IMG/VR virus record: IMGVR_UViG_3300037189_029221
Location: 1-30,365 of that record
Direction: 5' to 3' (one strand)
From: a virus
DNA: 30,365 nucleotides
Shown: piece after piece, positions 17,872-25,243 of the stretch
How positions within the stretch are numbered: position 1 is the first letter of the stretch
How the letters are laid out: every line of letters begins with the position of its first letter
Position numbers and translations under genes: made by a program
The notes under the pieces: model-generated
The model's input: only the letters and a program-made list of their open reading frames with translations
The model's database searches: none
What the model was told of the DNA's origin: nothing

Positions 17872-18750
17872 ATGACACCGAAACTATCAGTTGTAATGTC
17901 AGTTAAAAACCATGCTTATTATTTAGAAAATAGCATAAAAAGTATACTCAATCAAACGTTTAGTGATTTTGAACTTCTAATAGCAGATGACATGTCAGCT
18001 GACAATAGCTACGACATTTTAAATACAATGTCTAAGCAGGATAAACGAATAAAAGTTTTTAAAAATAGCAACGCTTTAGGCCTTACTAAAACACTAAACT
18101 ATCTTATATCTCAAAGCAATAGTCAATATATAGCGAGACAAGATGCTGATGATATGTCTTACACTAAAAGATTTGAAAATTTTATCAACACCAATAAAGA
18201 CAAGCAACTATATACAACAAATATAGAAATATTAAATGACACAGTTTCTACATTTACAAATAAAAACAATGAACCGTGCTTTGTACTTTTTAATTTTCTC
18301 TTTTATTACTATTTCACCGGTCATGGGCAGCTTATTTTTAAAAAGAATTTTTATAATGAAAAATTTAAATTTTGTCAAGACTATGAGCTCTGTAGCAGTT
18401 TTTTAAGAGATAATATTAACTGTTTTAATCTCAATAAAAGTATTGATTATATCTACAGAAAACACAGCAATACAATATATAAAACGCATAGATCTAAACA
18501 AATTTATTTCTCTTTAACTACAGCAAAAAAGAATATAAAACACTTCTTAGATATTGATATGCCTGTACACACAGTCTATCAACTTAGAAATTTTTTTCTC
18601 GAGCATAAACCGCCAACTATGGATAAAACAATCTTTTTAATTCTTTTAAAAAAAATTAAAACAGAATTTGTATCTAGATACTGTAATAAAGAGAATATAG
18701 AGCAATTAGATGTTTTTATAAAAGATAGAGTCAATTCTGTTCTATGTTAA
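17872..18750 (+). CDS. GT2-family glycosyltransferase
   Basis: This 292-residue protein opens with the standard GT2 signature: LSVVMSVKNHAYYLENSIKSI, then FELLIADDMSADNS (Asp39-Asp40, nucleotide binding), then YIARQDADDMS (91-94, metal-binding DxD with following Asp). Residues 95-200 hold a degenerate acceptor-side region with GHGQLIFKK and FCQDYELCSSFL, the ED/QD-type element that usually supplies the catalytic base. The C-terminal ~80 residues are a helical extension. It would add one sugar to a growing glycan from a nucleotide-sugar donor in the cytoplasm; donor and acceptor are not visible. Its 3' end overlaps the convergent unknown gene by 20 nt. Confidence 0.85.
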   Translation: MTPKLSVVMSVKNHAYYLENSIKSILNQTFSDFELLIADDMSADNSYDILNTMSKQDKRIKVFKNSNALGLTKTLNYLISQSNSQYIARQDADDMSYTKRFENFINTNKDKQLYTTNIEILNDTVSTFTNKNNEPCFVLFNFLFYYYFTGHGQLIFKKNFYNEKFKFCQDYELCSSFLRDNINCFNLNKSIDYIYRKHSNTIYKTHRSKQIYFSLTTAKKNIKHFLDIDMPVHTVYQLRNFFLEHKPPTMDKTIFLILLKKIKTEFVSRYCNKENIEQLDVFIKDRVNSVLC

Positions 18751-19417
18751 ACTTTGCTTTTTTTCTCTTAGAAAATTTAAAAAATCTAGTTAATTCATAT
18801 AGATACATTACACGTTTTTTATACTGTATGCTACAAACAAGCGTTTTAGATATATTTTCAAAACAATAATAACTAACATTTAATAGATATACATTTGCAT
18901 CTTTCTTTATTTTTTCTTTAACTATAATACCTTCTAAAATAATTTTATTTGCTTTCTCTATTCTTACTTTATTTTCATCTTTAATAAAAACATACTGTTC
19001 GACTTTTAATGCTAATTTAGGATTAAAAAATTTGTAGTTTTTAATAAAACTAGGCGCCTCTTCACAGCTTATAAAGTTGTTGTCTGATAATGTGAATCCC
19101 CTTTCAAATTCACTAATAACAGTATTTAACAATTGGTTTGCATTATTTAAACTGCCAGAATGTGTTGTACCATTGACTATAAAAACAGCATTGTTATGTA
19201 AAAATCTTATACTGCAGCATTTAATATAGATGTTTTCTTTTTGTACTTTTTCAAAATCTGGATTAATAAAATTCGGATTTAAAATAATACCGTCTTGTGT
19301 TCTCGTTATGCCTTTTTTGCTTTTGTCTGAAATATTGCTTTTTATATCAATAGAGTTAAGTAATTCGAAATAATCACTTGAATGCAATGAACCTTCTTTA
19401 TTTAACTTCAATTTCAT
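18731..19417 (-). CDS. Unknown protein in the glycan island
   Basis: I do not recognise this 228-residue protein. It is beta-strand rich with a very basic C-terminus (RFFKFSKRKKAKF). Residues about 60-95 (IYIKCCSIRFLHNNAVFIVN, then a GTTHSGSLNNANQLLN segment) look like a small compact alpha/beta unit. Residues about 130-200 alternate short strands (ALKVEQYVFIKDENKVRIEK, IILEGIIVKEKIK, VYLLNVSYYCF). There is no signal peptide or transmembrane helix. It is divergent from the first radical SAM gene across a 41-nt spacer and carries a GCTAAATA box 10 nt before its start. Confidence 0.5.
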   Translation of the reverse strand: MKLKLNKEGSLHSSDYFELLNSIDIKSNISDKSKKGITRTQDGIILNPNFINPDFEKVQKENIYIKCCSIRFLHNNAVFIVNGTTHSGSLNNANQLLNTVISEFERGFTLSDNNFISCEEAPSFIKNYKFFNPKLALKVEQYVFIKDENKVRIEKANKIILEGIIVKEKIKKDANVYLLNVSYYCFENISKTLVCSIQYKKRVMYLYELTRFFKFSKRKKAKFNIEQN

Positions 19418-19427
19418 GTCAAATTAG

Positions 19428-19435
19428 TATTTAGC
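19428..19435 (-). promoter_or_regulatory. T4-late-like promoter box, minus strand
   Basis: Reading the minus strand, GCTAAATA ends 10 nt before the ATG at 19417. The same octamer is used at 15030-15037, at shorter spacing. Confidence 0.4.
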
Positions 19436-19458
19436 AAAGCACAACTATAGTTCAATTT

Positions 19459-20793
19459 ATGATATGCTTTAATAAAGAAAATATACACTCTTTAAAAAAA
19501 TTAAAAGAGACATTTAAAAAAGAAAATACTAACTATACATTAAAAGAATTTTTTGAAACATTTGATTCTTTAAAAGAAAAACACCTCCTGGATAAACCCT
19601 ATACACATGTATTTGAAGCCTACAGTATTGAATTTTTATTAAAGCATACCTTGAATGAGCTAAATCAGAAGAAAAATCAAAACATTTTAAAAAGGCTGCT
19701 CCTAAACAAAAAACATAAGTGCTTGGCACCGTTTACAACTCTTAATTTTGACTCTTCAGGTAATATAAATGTATGCTGCTATAACAGAACATATTCTCTT
19801 GGTAAATATCCTGATGTTACACTAAAACAAGCATGGTTTGGTGATAAGCTGAAACATCTTAGAGAACAAATACAAAATTACAATTTTAATGTAGGCTGTG
19901 AGTTATGTTGCGATCAGATTGTATCAAAAAATTATGAAAATTCTCTTTTAAGAAATTTTGATATGTTTAAGGATGCAGTGAGTGTATATCCTATTAATTT
20001 AGAATTTGAATTTGGTAATGTATGTAACTATGAATGTATTATGTGTGGTGGAAAATGGTCCTCTTCAATAAGAAAAAATAGAGAAAAACTTAGCCCTATT
20101 AAAACTCCTTTTGATGATGCTTTTATAGAGCAAGTAGTAGAATTAGCCCCTCATTTAAAGTCTTTAAAGTTTTTAGGAGGAGAGCCTTTTCTTACACCTA
20201 TTTATTATAAAATTTTAGAGCAAATAAGCGAAATTAACAATGATATTGTAATTTTTATAACTACTAATGGATCTATTTTAAATGAAAGAGTATTAAAATT
20301 AAGAGAAAAATTTAAAAGAATCGGAGTAATTGTTTCTCTCGATTCGCTCAATATTGAAACATATACTAAAATTAGAAAGAATGGTAATTTACCAAGTGTC
20401 CTAAAGAACATAAATACATTCTATGAAAACAAAATGTTAGCTAGTATTGCATTTAGTCCAGTAATACAAAATGTATACGAGACACATGATGTAATAAATT
20501 TTTGTCAGGAAAGAAATATTAAATTTTTTATAAATACAGTGAACTCAGCGCTAGGTGGAAAGATTAAAGGCATTCATGAGAACGGAGAATCAAATAAAAT
20601 TTGGGATGGTATAAGCACAACCGAGAGTATAGTTGAATTAGATAATAAAATACCTGAATTTTGTCTTTCCAATTTAAGTGAAGAGGAATTAGATAGAGTT
20701 ATATCTTTTCTTGAAAGCAAAAAACATTTTCAAGAATATCAAAAAAGACTAGACAGCTTTATTAATCATTTAAAAAGTCTTAAAAAACAATGA
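19459..20793 (+). CDS. Radical SAM protein with N-terminal twitch-type Cys region, A
   Basis: This 444-residue protein has a lysine-rich helical leader (1-85), a Cys-rich segment with Cys88, Cys106-Cys107, Cys147 and Cys150-Cys151 (KCLAPFTTLNF, INVCCYN, LGKYP, W-x-x-x-x-x-x-LR, CELCC), and then a radical SAM core. The core has CNYECIMC (Cys189, Cys193, Cys196, the 4Fe-4S/SAM motif) and GGEP at 240-243. The upstream segment matches the twitch/SPASM-like region found N-terminal to the core in the N-twitch radical SAM proteins of phages and glycan loci. Such enzymes make a 5'-deoxyadenosyl radical; the substrate is unknown. The stop overlaps the start of the GT31-like gene (ATGA), so the two are probably co-translated. 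Confidence 0.8.
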   Translation: MICFNKENIHSLKKLKETFKKENTNYTLKEFFETFDSLKEKHLLDKPYTHVFEAYSIEFLLKHTLNELNQKKNQNILKRLLLNKKHKCLAPFTTLNFDSSGNINVCCYNRTYSLGKYPDVTLKQAWFGDKLKHLREQIQNYNFNVGCELCCDQIVSKNYENSLLRNFDMFKDAVSVYPINLEFEFGNVCNYECIMCGGKWSSSIRKNREKLSPIKTPFDDAFIEQVVELAPHLKSLKFLGGEPFLTPIYYKILEQISEINNDIVIFITTNGSILNERVLKLREKFKRIGVIVSLDSLNIETYTKIRKNGNLPSVLKNINTFYENKMLASIAFSPVIQNVYETHDVINFCQERNIKFFINTVNSALGGKIKGIHENGESNKIWDGISTTESIVELDNKIPEFCLSNLSEEELDRVISFLESKKHFQEYQKRLDSFINHLKSLKKQ

Positions 20794-21560
20794 AATTTGT
20801 TTGCTTAATATTTACTTGTAAAAAAAACTTCTATAGAATTCAAACCTTAAGAGACACATGGATTAAGGATCTTGAAAAAAATAATATTGATTATTATTTT
20901 GTTTCTGGAGATAAGGATATTTTAGAGTATGACAACCACTTGCTATTGAATGATTTTTCTGAATGTTACGAGCAGCTACCGCTAAAAACCTATAAATCGT
21001 TTAAAGCCTCATTAAATTTTAACTTTGATTTCTTAATAAAATTAGATGATGATTGTTTCTTTAATCCTAATGAATTTTTAAAATTAGATTTTTCGAATAT
21101 TGATTATACAGGCAAGTTTAATATGCCTAATGCTTCTAAAATTATTCATTTTTACAAATGTAATGATGAGTTTAAGAAAGAAAAACCACCAACACTATAT
21201 GAATATGCTGAAGGTGGTTTTTATTGTCTAAGAAGAGCGTGTATAGAAGAGATTTCTAGCTTATCTGAAGATACCTTTATTAATACACCAGAAAACTATA
21301 GAGGCGAGGATGTATTGGTTGGTCAACTACTACAAAATAAAAGAAAGCTCAATTTAAATACAGATTACTCTAAGCAACTTAATATGGATATAACACAAAA
21401 CGGTATTTCATTTCATCCAGTTCATATGTCTTTAATGCATAACCTGCTCAATAAAGATTTTAACGAACAGATATTAATTCTTAAAGATAACCCTTATAAA
21501 AATGAATATAATCTCAGAGACCTTTATTTAAAGACACTAGATAAAAATGTCACTAAATAG
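20790..21560 (+). CDS. GT31-like (beta-1,3-galactosyltransferase type) glycosyltransferase
   Basis: This 256-residue protein shows the GT31 motifs in order. RIQTLRDTW (16-24) matches the R-x-x-x-R-x-TW element, LPLKTYKSFKASL (63-75) the helix before the metal site, and LIKLDDDCFF the DDD metal site (Asp86-88). EGGFYCLRRACIEEI (141-155) matches the Y-x-x-G-x-x-Y/F-x-L block, and GEDVLVG (172-178) the conserved EDV-x-x-G. In eukaryotes this family adds galactose, GlcNAc or GalNAc in beta-1,3 linkage inside the Golgi; here there is no membrane anchor and it would act in the bacterial cytoplasm. It is coupled to the radical SAM gene upstream. The family assignment is fairly sure; donor and acceptor are not. 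Confidence 0.75.
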   Translation: MKFVCLIFTCKKNFYRIQTLRDTWIKDLEKNNIDYYFVSGDKDILEYDNHLLLNDFSECYEQLPLKTYKSFKASLNFNFDFLIKLDDDCFFNPNEFLKLDFSNIDYTGKFNMPNASKIIHFYKCNDEFKKEKPPTLYEYAEGGFYCLRRACIEEISSLSEDTFINTPENYRGEDVLVGQLLQNKRKLNLNTDYSKQLNMDITQNGISFHPVHMSLMHNLLNKDFNEQILILKDNPYKNEYNLRDLYLKTLDKNVTK

Positions 21561-22781
21561 ATTCTTAAAAATAACTCTGCCATGTCTATGCATATCAAGC
21601 TTAGTTAACCTATCATACATTTCTTCTCTCAAAGCATCGTGTTTAGTTTCATCATAATTCCAATGACCCCATTTACCTGTATACATTGTATCAATTATCT
21701 TATCCAATGTTATTATTGGTGATTCCTTATTAGCATATGTATCAAAATTATCGGTCTTACTCAGCAACCATTTCTTATAATCTTCTATTTTATATTTTAT
21801 GTTATCTTTCACTTCTTGCTTCAAAATGCTGTAACGAAAAATCTCAGGGTAATTCAAATTATAATACCTCACATTATCTATCTGTACTAACTCTTTTTCA
21901 AATAATCTCTTATGGTACTCTGGATAATAAAATAAATTAAAACAACTCATAACTGACTGTAGGATAAATTTTATACCTCTTTTGTTAATTTCCTTAATAT
22001 TCTGTTCTATAGTTTGCGTATCGCTATTGGTTCTTATGTACTCACCTCTCTCACTATCTAAATCCCAACTACCAAAAATAATACAGTCATCAAATTTACT
22101 CAACAAATCATACAAGTTATTTCCTTTATATGAAGAAAACATAAGATTGGTTATGAACCGTATCCTTACTTGTTTTTTATCAGCAATTATTTTGTTTAAA
22201 AAGTAATAGGTCGAGTCTTGTATTGCAGGCTCTCCGCCTGCAAACCAAATCTCCTCTAGATTGTTATAATTATCATCATAAACTTTAATTAAATCTGAAT
22301 TTTTAAAAGAATTTTCTTTAAAAGAATTATACCCAAAAACAGTTTTCTCATCATATAACCAGCTAGTACTGTATTGCGAATTACAATAAGTACATTTTAA
22401 ATTGCATCTGTTGCCTTCTATAATATTCCACACACCAAAATTTAAATCACTTGAACCATCTGACTTCACAGTAGGTATATTTTTTTTAGCACAATCAAGA
22501 CTCTCATCACCTAGATATTTTTTGCATGAGTTTAATGCGCCGAAACACTCTTTATGACATTCTCCTATTTTTTCATTTTTTAGCATCTTGAGACGCATGG
22601 CTTTCAATACATCACTATTCCACAATTTTTCAGGCGTATCAAAAGAATTTCCTACAAGATATTTTTTATTGCCTGCAAGCGCAGGACAAGGATAAACATT
22701 ACCATCAGTAAAATAATACAGGTGTATAAACGGTACAGAGCAAAAATGCTCTTGCTTTACTATTTCATCTACAGAATTCAA
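21537..22781 (-). CDS. Radical SAM protein with N-terminal twitch-type Cys region, B (TTG start)
   Basis: This 414-residue protein has the same plan as the other radical SAM protein but no lysine-rich leader. The twitch-type segment holds Cys14, Cys32, Cys75, Cys79, Cys86 and Cys97 (FCSVPFIHLYYF, GNVYPCPAL, LWNSDVLKAMR). The core holds CNLKCTYC (Cys126, Cys130, Cys133) and FAGGEPA (182-185). The first in-frame codon that leaves Cys14 inside the protein is TTG at 22781; no ATG is available, and a TTTAAATA box sits 6 nt upstream, the spacing seen at other starts, which supports this choice. The substrate is unknown. The 3' end overlaps the GT31-like gene by 24 nt tail to tail. Confidence 0.75.
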   Translation of the reverse strand: MNSVDEIVKQEHFCSVPFIHLYYFTDGNVYPCPALAGNKKYLVGNSFDTPEKLWNSDVLKAMRLKMLKNEKIGECHKECFGALNSCKKYLGDESLDCAKKNIPTVKSDGSSDLNFGVWNIIEGNRCNLKCTYCNSQYSTSWLYDEKTVFGYNSFKENSFKNSDLIKVYDDNYNNLEEIWFAGGEPAIQDSTYYFLNKIIADKKQVRIRFITNLMFSSYKGNNLYDLLSKFDDCIIFGSWDLDSERGEYIRTNSDTQTIEQNIKEINKRGIKFILQSVMSCFNLFYYPEYHKRLFEKELVQIDNVRYYNLNYPEIFRYSILKQEVKDNIKYKIEDYKKWLLSKTDNFDTYANKESPIITLDKIIDTMYTGKWGHWNYDETKHDALREEMYDRLTKLDMHRHGRVIFKNLFSDIFI

Positions 22782-22787
22782 TATAGT

Positions 22788-22795
22788 TATTTAAA
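22788..22795 (-). promoter_or_regulatory. T4-late-like promoter box, minus strand
   Basis: On the minus strand TTTAAATA ends 6 nt before the TTG start at 22781. It is back to back with the perfect TATAAATA at 22819-22826 on the other strand. Confidence 0.45.
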
Positions 22796-22797
22796 GC

Positions 22798-22821
22798 ATA
22801 GCAGTATAAAACAACTGCTAT
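22798..22821. repeat. Inverted repeat in a divergent promoter region
   Basis: ATAGCAGT (22798-22805) and ACTGCTAT (22814-22821) are perfect 8-bp arms around an 8-nt AT-rich loop. The right arm runs into the TATAAATA box of the + strand gene, and the left arm lies beside the minus-strand box, a position suited to an operator or a shared hairpin. Confidence 0.45.
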
Positions 22822-22826
22822 AAATA
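22819..22826 (+). promoter_or_regulatory. Perfect T4-late-type promoter box
   Basis: TATAAATA, identical to the T4 late octamer, ends 6 nt before the ATG at 22833. No Shine-Dalgarno intervenes. Confidence 0.65.
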
Positions 22827-22832
22827 GTTTTA

Positions 22833-23690
22833 ATGAATTTTGATAGTATTTATAATAAATTCTGCAATGCACCAGAAATGCAAAAGTTTATTACTGATAT
22901 AAATTCAGTTGGAAGAGGGTTTAAGCGCCAGAAAAATAACCCTTCCAATCTATGCAATTTGTCTACATTAGTGTCTTTTAATTTCTACAAAGAGAAGTTA
23001 GTCAACTTTAAAGTTTATTGTGAAATATTTAGACATTTTAATGATAAAGAAATCTTATCTTTTCTCCCAACACCTGAGCATTTTAAACATTATATAAATT
23101 TTTGGGATTCCAACAGAGATTCTAGTCTTTGCTATGCATTAAAGTTAGATAGAAAATACAATCCTACACAATACTTTCATATTAAACTTAATAAATTTTT
23201 GCCTGAATTTTATGAATGTGAAATGTTGTTTAAGAACAAAATTAATTTTACTAGTGTTGGAGTATCATATGAGTATGTAAACGATAAAACCAAAAAGAAA
23301 CTTTATTATTACATAACAGAAGAAAGTGAAATTATAAAAATATTTTCTCTGTTCAATTTAACTGTGCCTGTTCAGTGGGTAGATCACATAGAATTCACCT
23401 ATTTAGGTAATAATGAAATAAAAGTAATAGTAATATATAAATTTAGAATTAATAAATGCATAGTTGGTTTGAAGGAAAATAACTTATATACAGGTATAAA
23501 GAAAAAAGCTGTAGACTTTTTTTATGATAAGTTTTTTATATACCCATCTTACTTTGGAAAATATGATAAAGATATTTGTTCTCTATATTGGAGTGCAACA
23601 GAAACACCTATTAAACTAGGTGAAAGATATATTGATAATAAAGCTTTCTTTTCTAAGAACTATCTTTCTAAATCAAATTGTGCTGCTTAA
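22833..23690 (+). CDS. Unknown protein with repeated beta-beta-helix units
   Basis: I do not recognise this 285-residue protein by family. It shows a repeating pattern of two strands followed by a helix: LVSFNFYKEKLVNFKVYCEI then a helix (about 46-75), CYALKLDRKY-x-YFHIKL (about 98-118), VGVSYEYVNDKTKKKLYYYI then a helix (about 138-170), and HIEFTYLGNNEIKVIVIYKF (about 184-205). That layout, with Lys/Tyr on the second strand, resembles the repeated units of ABBA-type prenyltransferase barrels. This is a weak resemblance by eye, not a motif match. There is no signal peptide or transmembrane segment. Its 3' end overlaps the convergent glycosyltransferase by 23 nt. Confidence 0.45.
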   Translation: MNFDSIYNKFCNAPEMQKFITDINSVGRGFKRQKNNPSNLCNLSTLVSFNFYKEKLVNFKVYCEIFRHFNDKEILSFLPTPEHFKHYINFWDSNRDSSLCYALKLDRKYNPTQYFHIKLNKFLPEFYECEMLFKNKINFTSVGVSYEYVNDKTKKKLYYYITEESEIIKIFSLFNLTVPVQWVDHIEFTYLGNNEIKVIVIYKFRINKCIVGLKENNLYTGIKKKAVDFFYDKFFIYPSYFGKYDKDICSLYWSATETPIKLGERYIDNKAFFSKNYLSKSNCAA

Positions 23691-24417
23691 GCAAGACATA
23701 ATAGGTGGAGATTTTTAACGGTTCATTAAAATTATAAATAACTTCTTTGCTCCAATTGCCTGTACCAAATGCAGTATTACACCAATGAATGGCATATTTA
23801 GGCATGCTTTTTTTATGCATGAAATAATTACCTACAAGTAGGTTTTTTATACCAACATAATTATCATTTCCAAAAAAGTATTCTGGAACAATATATTTTT
23901 CCAAATTATTAGTAATTACAAAATTTTTTAAAATATCTAATGGTTTGATCCAATCATTATTATTTTCATCAATGCTCTTCTCTGTATCTTCAATGAGTTT
24001 TAGTAACATTTCATTACCCTTAGGAAATTTTATAATATTGGCAACAACTTTTGTTTTATTGTGCGGTCTAAGAACTATATCACTATCAATTTCATCAAAG
24101 GACTTTAAACAAGTAACATCCATATCCACATACCAGCCTCCCACTTTATATAGAAGATAATATCTAAAAATATCGGAAAACCCACTGATAGAGTTCTTGA
24201 CACAATCACCATTGCCTTTATAATAAAATATTTTATCTTTATCCATTATTTCATTAGCGTTTCTCAATACAACATCACCAGGAAGCTGTGACTTTATTTC
24301 TGTATTATAGGAAAATAAATTAAAAGAGTGCTCTTGTTTTAAAAAGCTCTCAATGGTGAGTAAATCTAGTTTTGTAAGCCTTTCGCCTTGATAGAAAGCA
24401 TTAATTGGACAGGCCAT
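23668..24417 (-). CDS. DxD glycosyltransferase, GT32-like
   Basis: This 249-residue protein has the characteristic block FSDIFRYYLLYKVGGWYVDMD (residues 80-100): a Ser-Asp-x-x-Arg-Tyr helix, a Gly-Gly turn and the metal-binding DMD at 98-100. This is the core of the glycosyltransferase sugar-binding (DXD) family that includes GT32 mannosyl- and alpha-1,4-GlcNAc-transferases and bacterial capsular transferases. The C-terminal half contains YAIHWCNTAFGTGNW, the H-x-x-x-x-W type element near the acceptor site. It is a soluble cytoplasmic enzyme. Donor and acceptor are unknown. It diverges from the Cys-rich gene across a 59-nt spacer. Confidence 0.75.
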   Translation of the reverse strand: MACPINAFYQGERLTKLDLLTIESFLKQEHSFNLFSYNTEIKSQLPGDVVLRNANEIMDKDKIFYYKGNGDCVKNSISGFSDIFRYYLLYKVGGWYVDMDVTCLKSFDEIDSDIVLRPHNKTKVVANIIKFPKGNEMLLKLIEDTEKSIDENNNDWIKPLDILKNFVITNNLEKYIVPEYFFGNDNYVGIKNLLVGNYFMHKKSMPKYAIHWCNTAFGTGNWSKEVIYNFNEPLKISTYYVLLKQHNLI

Positions 24418-24421
24418 ATAC

Positions 24422-24429
24422 TATATATA
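24422..24429 (-). promoter_or_regulatory. TATATATA box, minus strand
   Basis: On the minus strand TATATATA ends 4 nt before the ATG at 24417. It differs from the T4 late octamer at one base and has slightly shorter spacing than the others. Confidence 0.35.
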
Positions 24430-24455
24430 GATGCATCTCTATAAAATCCATAATG

Positions 24456-24463
24456 TATAAATA
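24456..24463 (+). promoter_or_regulatory. Perfect T4-late-type promoter box
   Basis: TATAAATA ends 13 nt before the ATG at 24477, longer than the usual 5-7 nt, which would leave a short leader of about 7-8 nt. Confidence 0.55.
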
Positions 24464-24476
24464 ATTCTAAAGATAA

Positions 24477-24899
24477 ATGAATCACTCATATTTCAAACTA
24501 TTAAAGCATATTATTAAAACCCATGGTAATAAAGCAAGAGACATTTTTGATTGTCTTTGTAAGGTTAAAAATGAGTTCTATAATCCTGAAGTTGCCTTAG
24601 AAACAGTAATTATGAATCATGATTACGATTATATTTTAAATATAATTCAAGAACATTGTATTGAAAAGAAGGCGCTTAACAAAACATATTACAATCAAGA
24701 AGAAGCATTTTTTGATTTTTTTATTAAAGAAGCTAAATGTCCAGAATGTATAGAAAACTGTGAAGAAATTAGAAAACTATACTTTGAAAAAGTAGAAAAT
24801 ATGAAGAATACATATACTTGTAGTAAATGTGCAGAAAACAATTTAAAAATTTATTTTATTAGCAATTACTTAAAAGCTGCGTTTAAAAAATTGTATTAA
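24477..24899 (+). CDS. Small protein with a four-Cys domain (unknown)
   Basis: This 140-residue protein has a helical N-terminal part (1-80) and a C-terminal domain with Cys88, Cys91, Cys95, Cys115 and Cys118. The pattern CP-x5-C, then about 19 residues, then C-x2-C followed by N and K/Y residues, recurs in the 59-residue protein at 28512-28691 with almost the same spacing. The paired cysteines suggest a zinc site. There is no DNA-binding signature that I can name. Its 3' end overlaps the convergent gene by 17 nt. Confidence 0.55.
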   Translation: MNHSYFKLLKHIIKTHGNKARDIFDCLCKVKNEFYNPEVALETVIMNHDYDYILNIIQEHCIEKKALNKTYYNQEEAFFDFFIKEAKCPECIENCEEIRKLYFEKVENMKNTYTCSKCAENNLKIYFISNYLKAAFKKLY

Positions 24900-25230
24900 G
24901 AGTATAAGAAAATTCAGTACCTTCTACAGGATTAGCAACATCTTGATCTCCCAATCTCCATTTTACTAACGTTATAACTTGTCTATTTTTATCTATTATA
25001 ATCTCAACCTTTAATAATTTTTCATATGGCTTGTAAATACCATCTTCATACTGCTCTTTAAAATTAAAAGAAATTAGATATACATTCTCACTCAATATAG
25101 TTTTTGTATAAGTACCGCGCTTATCATAATTAGTCTCTATTTCTGATGGTTCAGGGTTCTGAAACCTAAATGTTAAATCATCATTTAATGTTATAATTTT
25201 ATTATGCTCTACTGTAAAGATTTCCGTCAT
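24883..25230 (-). CDS. Small unknown protein
   Basis: This 115-residue, beta-rich, acidic protein (IFTVEHNKIITLNDDLTFRFQ, VYLISFNF, LLKVEIIIDKNRQVITLVKW) is not recognised. It could be a small beta-barrel or a partner of the asparagine-synthase-like protein next door, from which it is separated by 8 nt on the same strand. It has its own perfect TATAAATA box, so it may be transcribed independently. Confidence 0.45.
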   Translation of the reverse strand: MTEIFTVEHNKIITLNDDLTFRFQNPEPSEIETNYDKRGTYTKTILSENVYLISFNFKEQYEDGIYKPYEKLLKVEIIIDKNRQVITLVKWRLGDQDVANPVEGTEFSYTLNTIF

Positions 25231-25235
25231 ATTAT

Positions 25236-25243
25236 TATTTATA
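25236..25243 (-). promoter_or_regulatory. Perfect T4-late-type promoter box, minus strand
   Basis: On the minus strand TATAAATA ends 5 nt before the ATG at 25230. Its first bases overlap the TAA stop of the asparagine-synthase-like gene. Confidence 0.6.
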
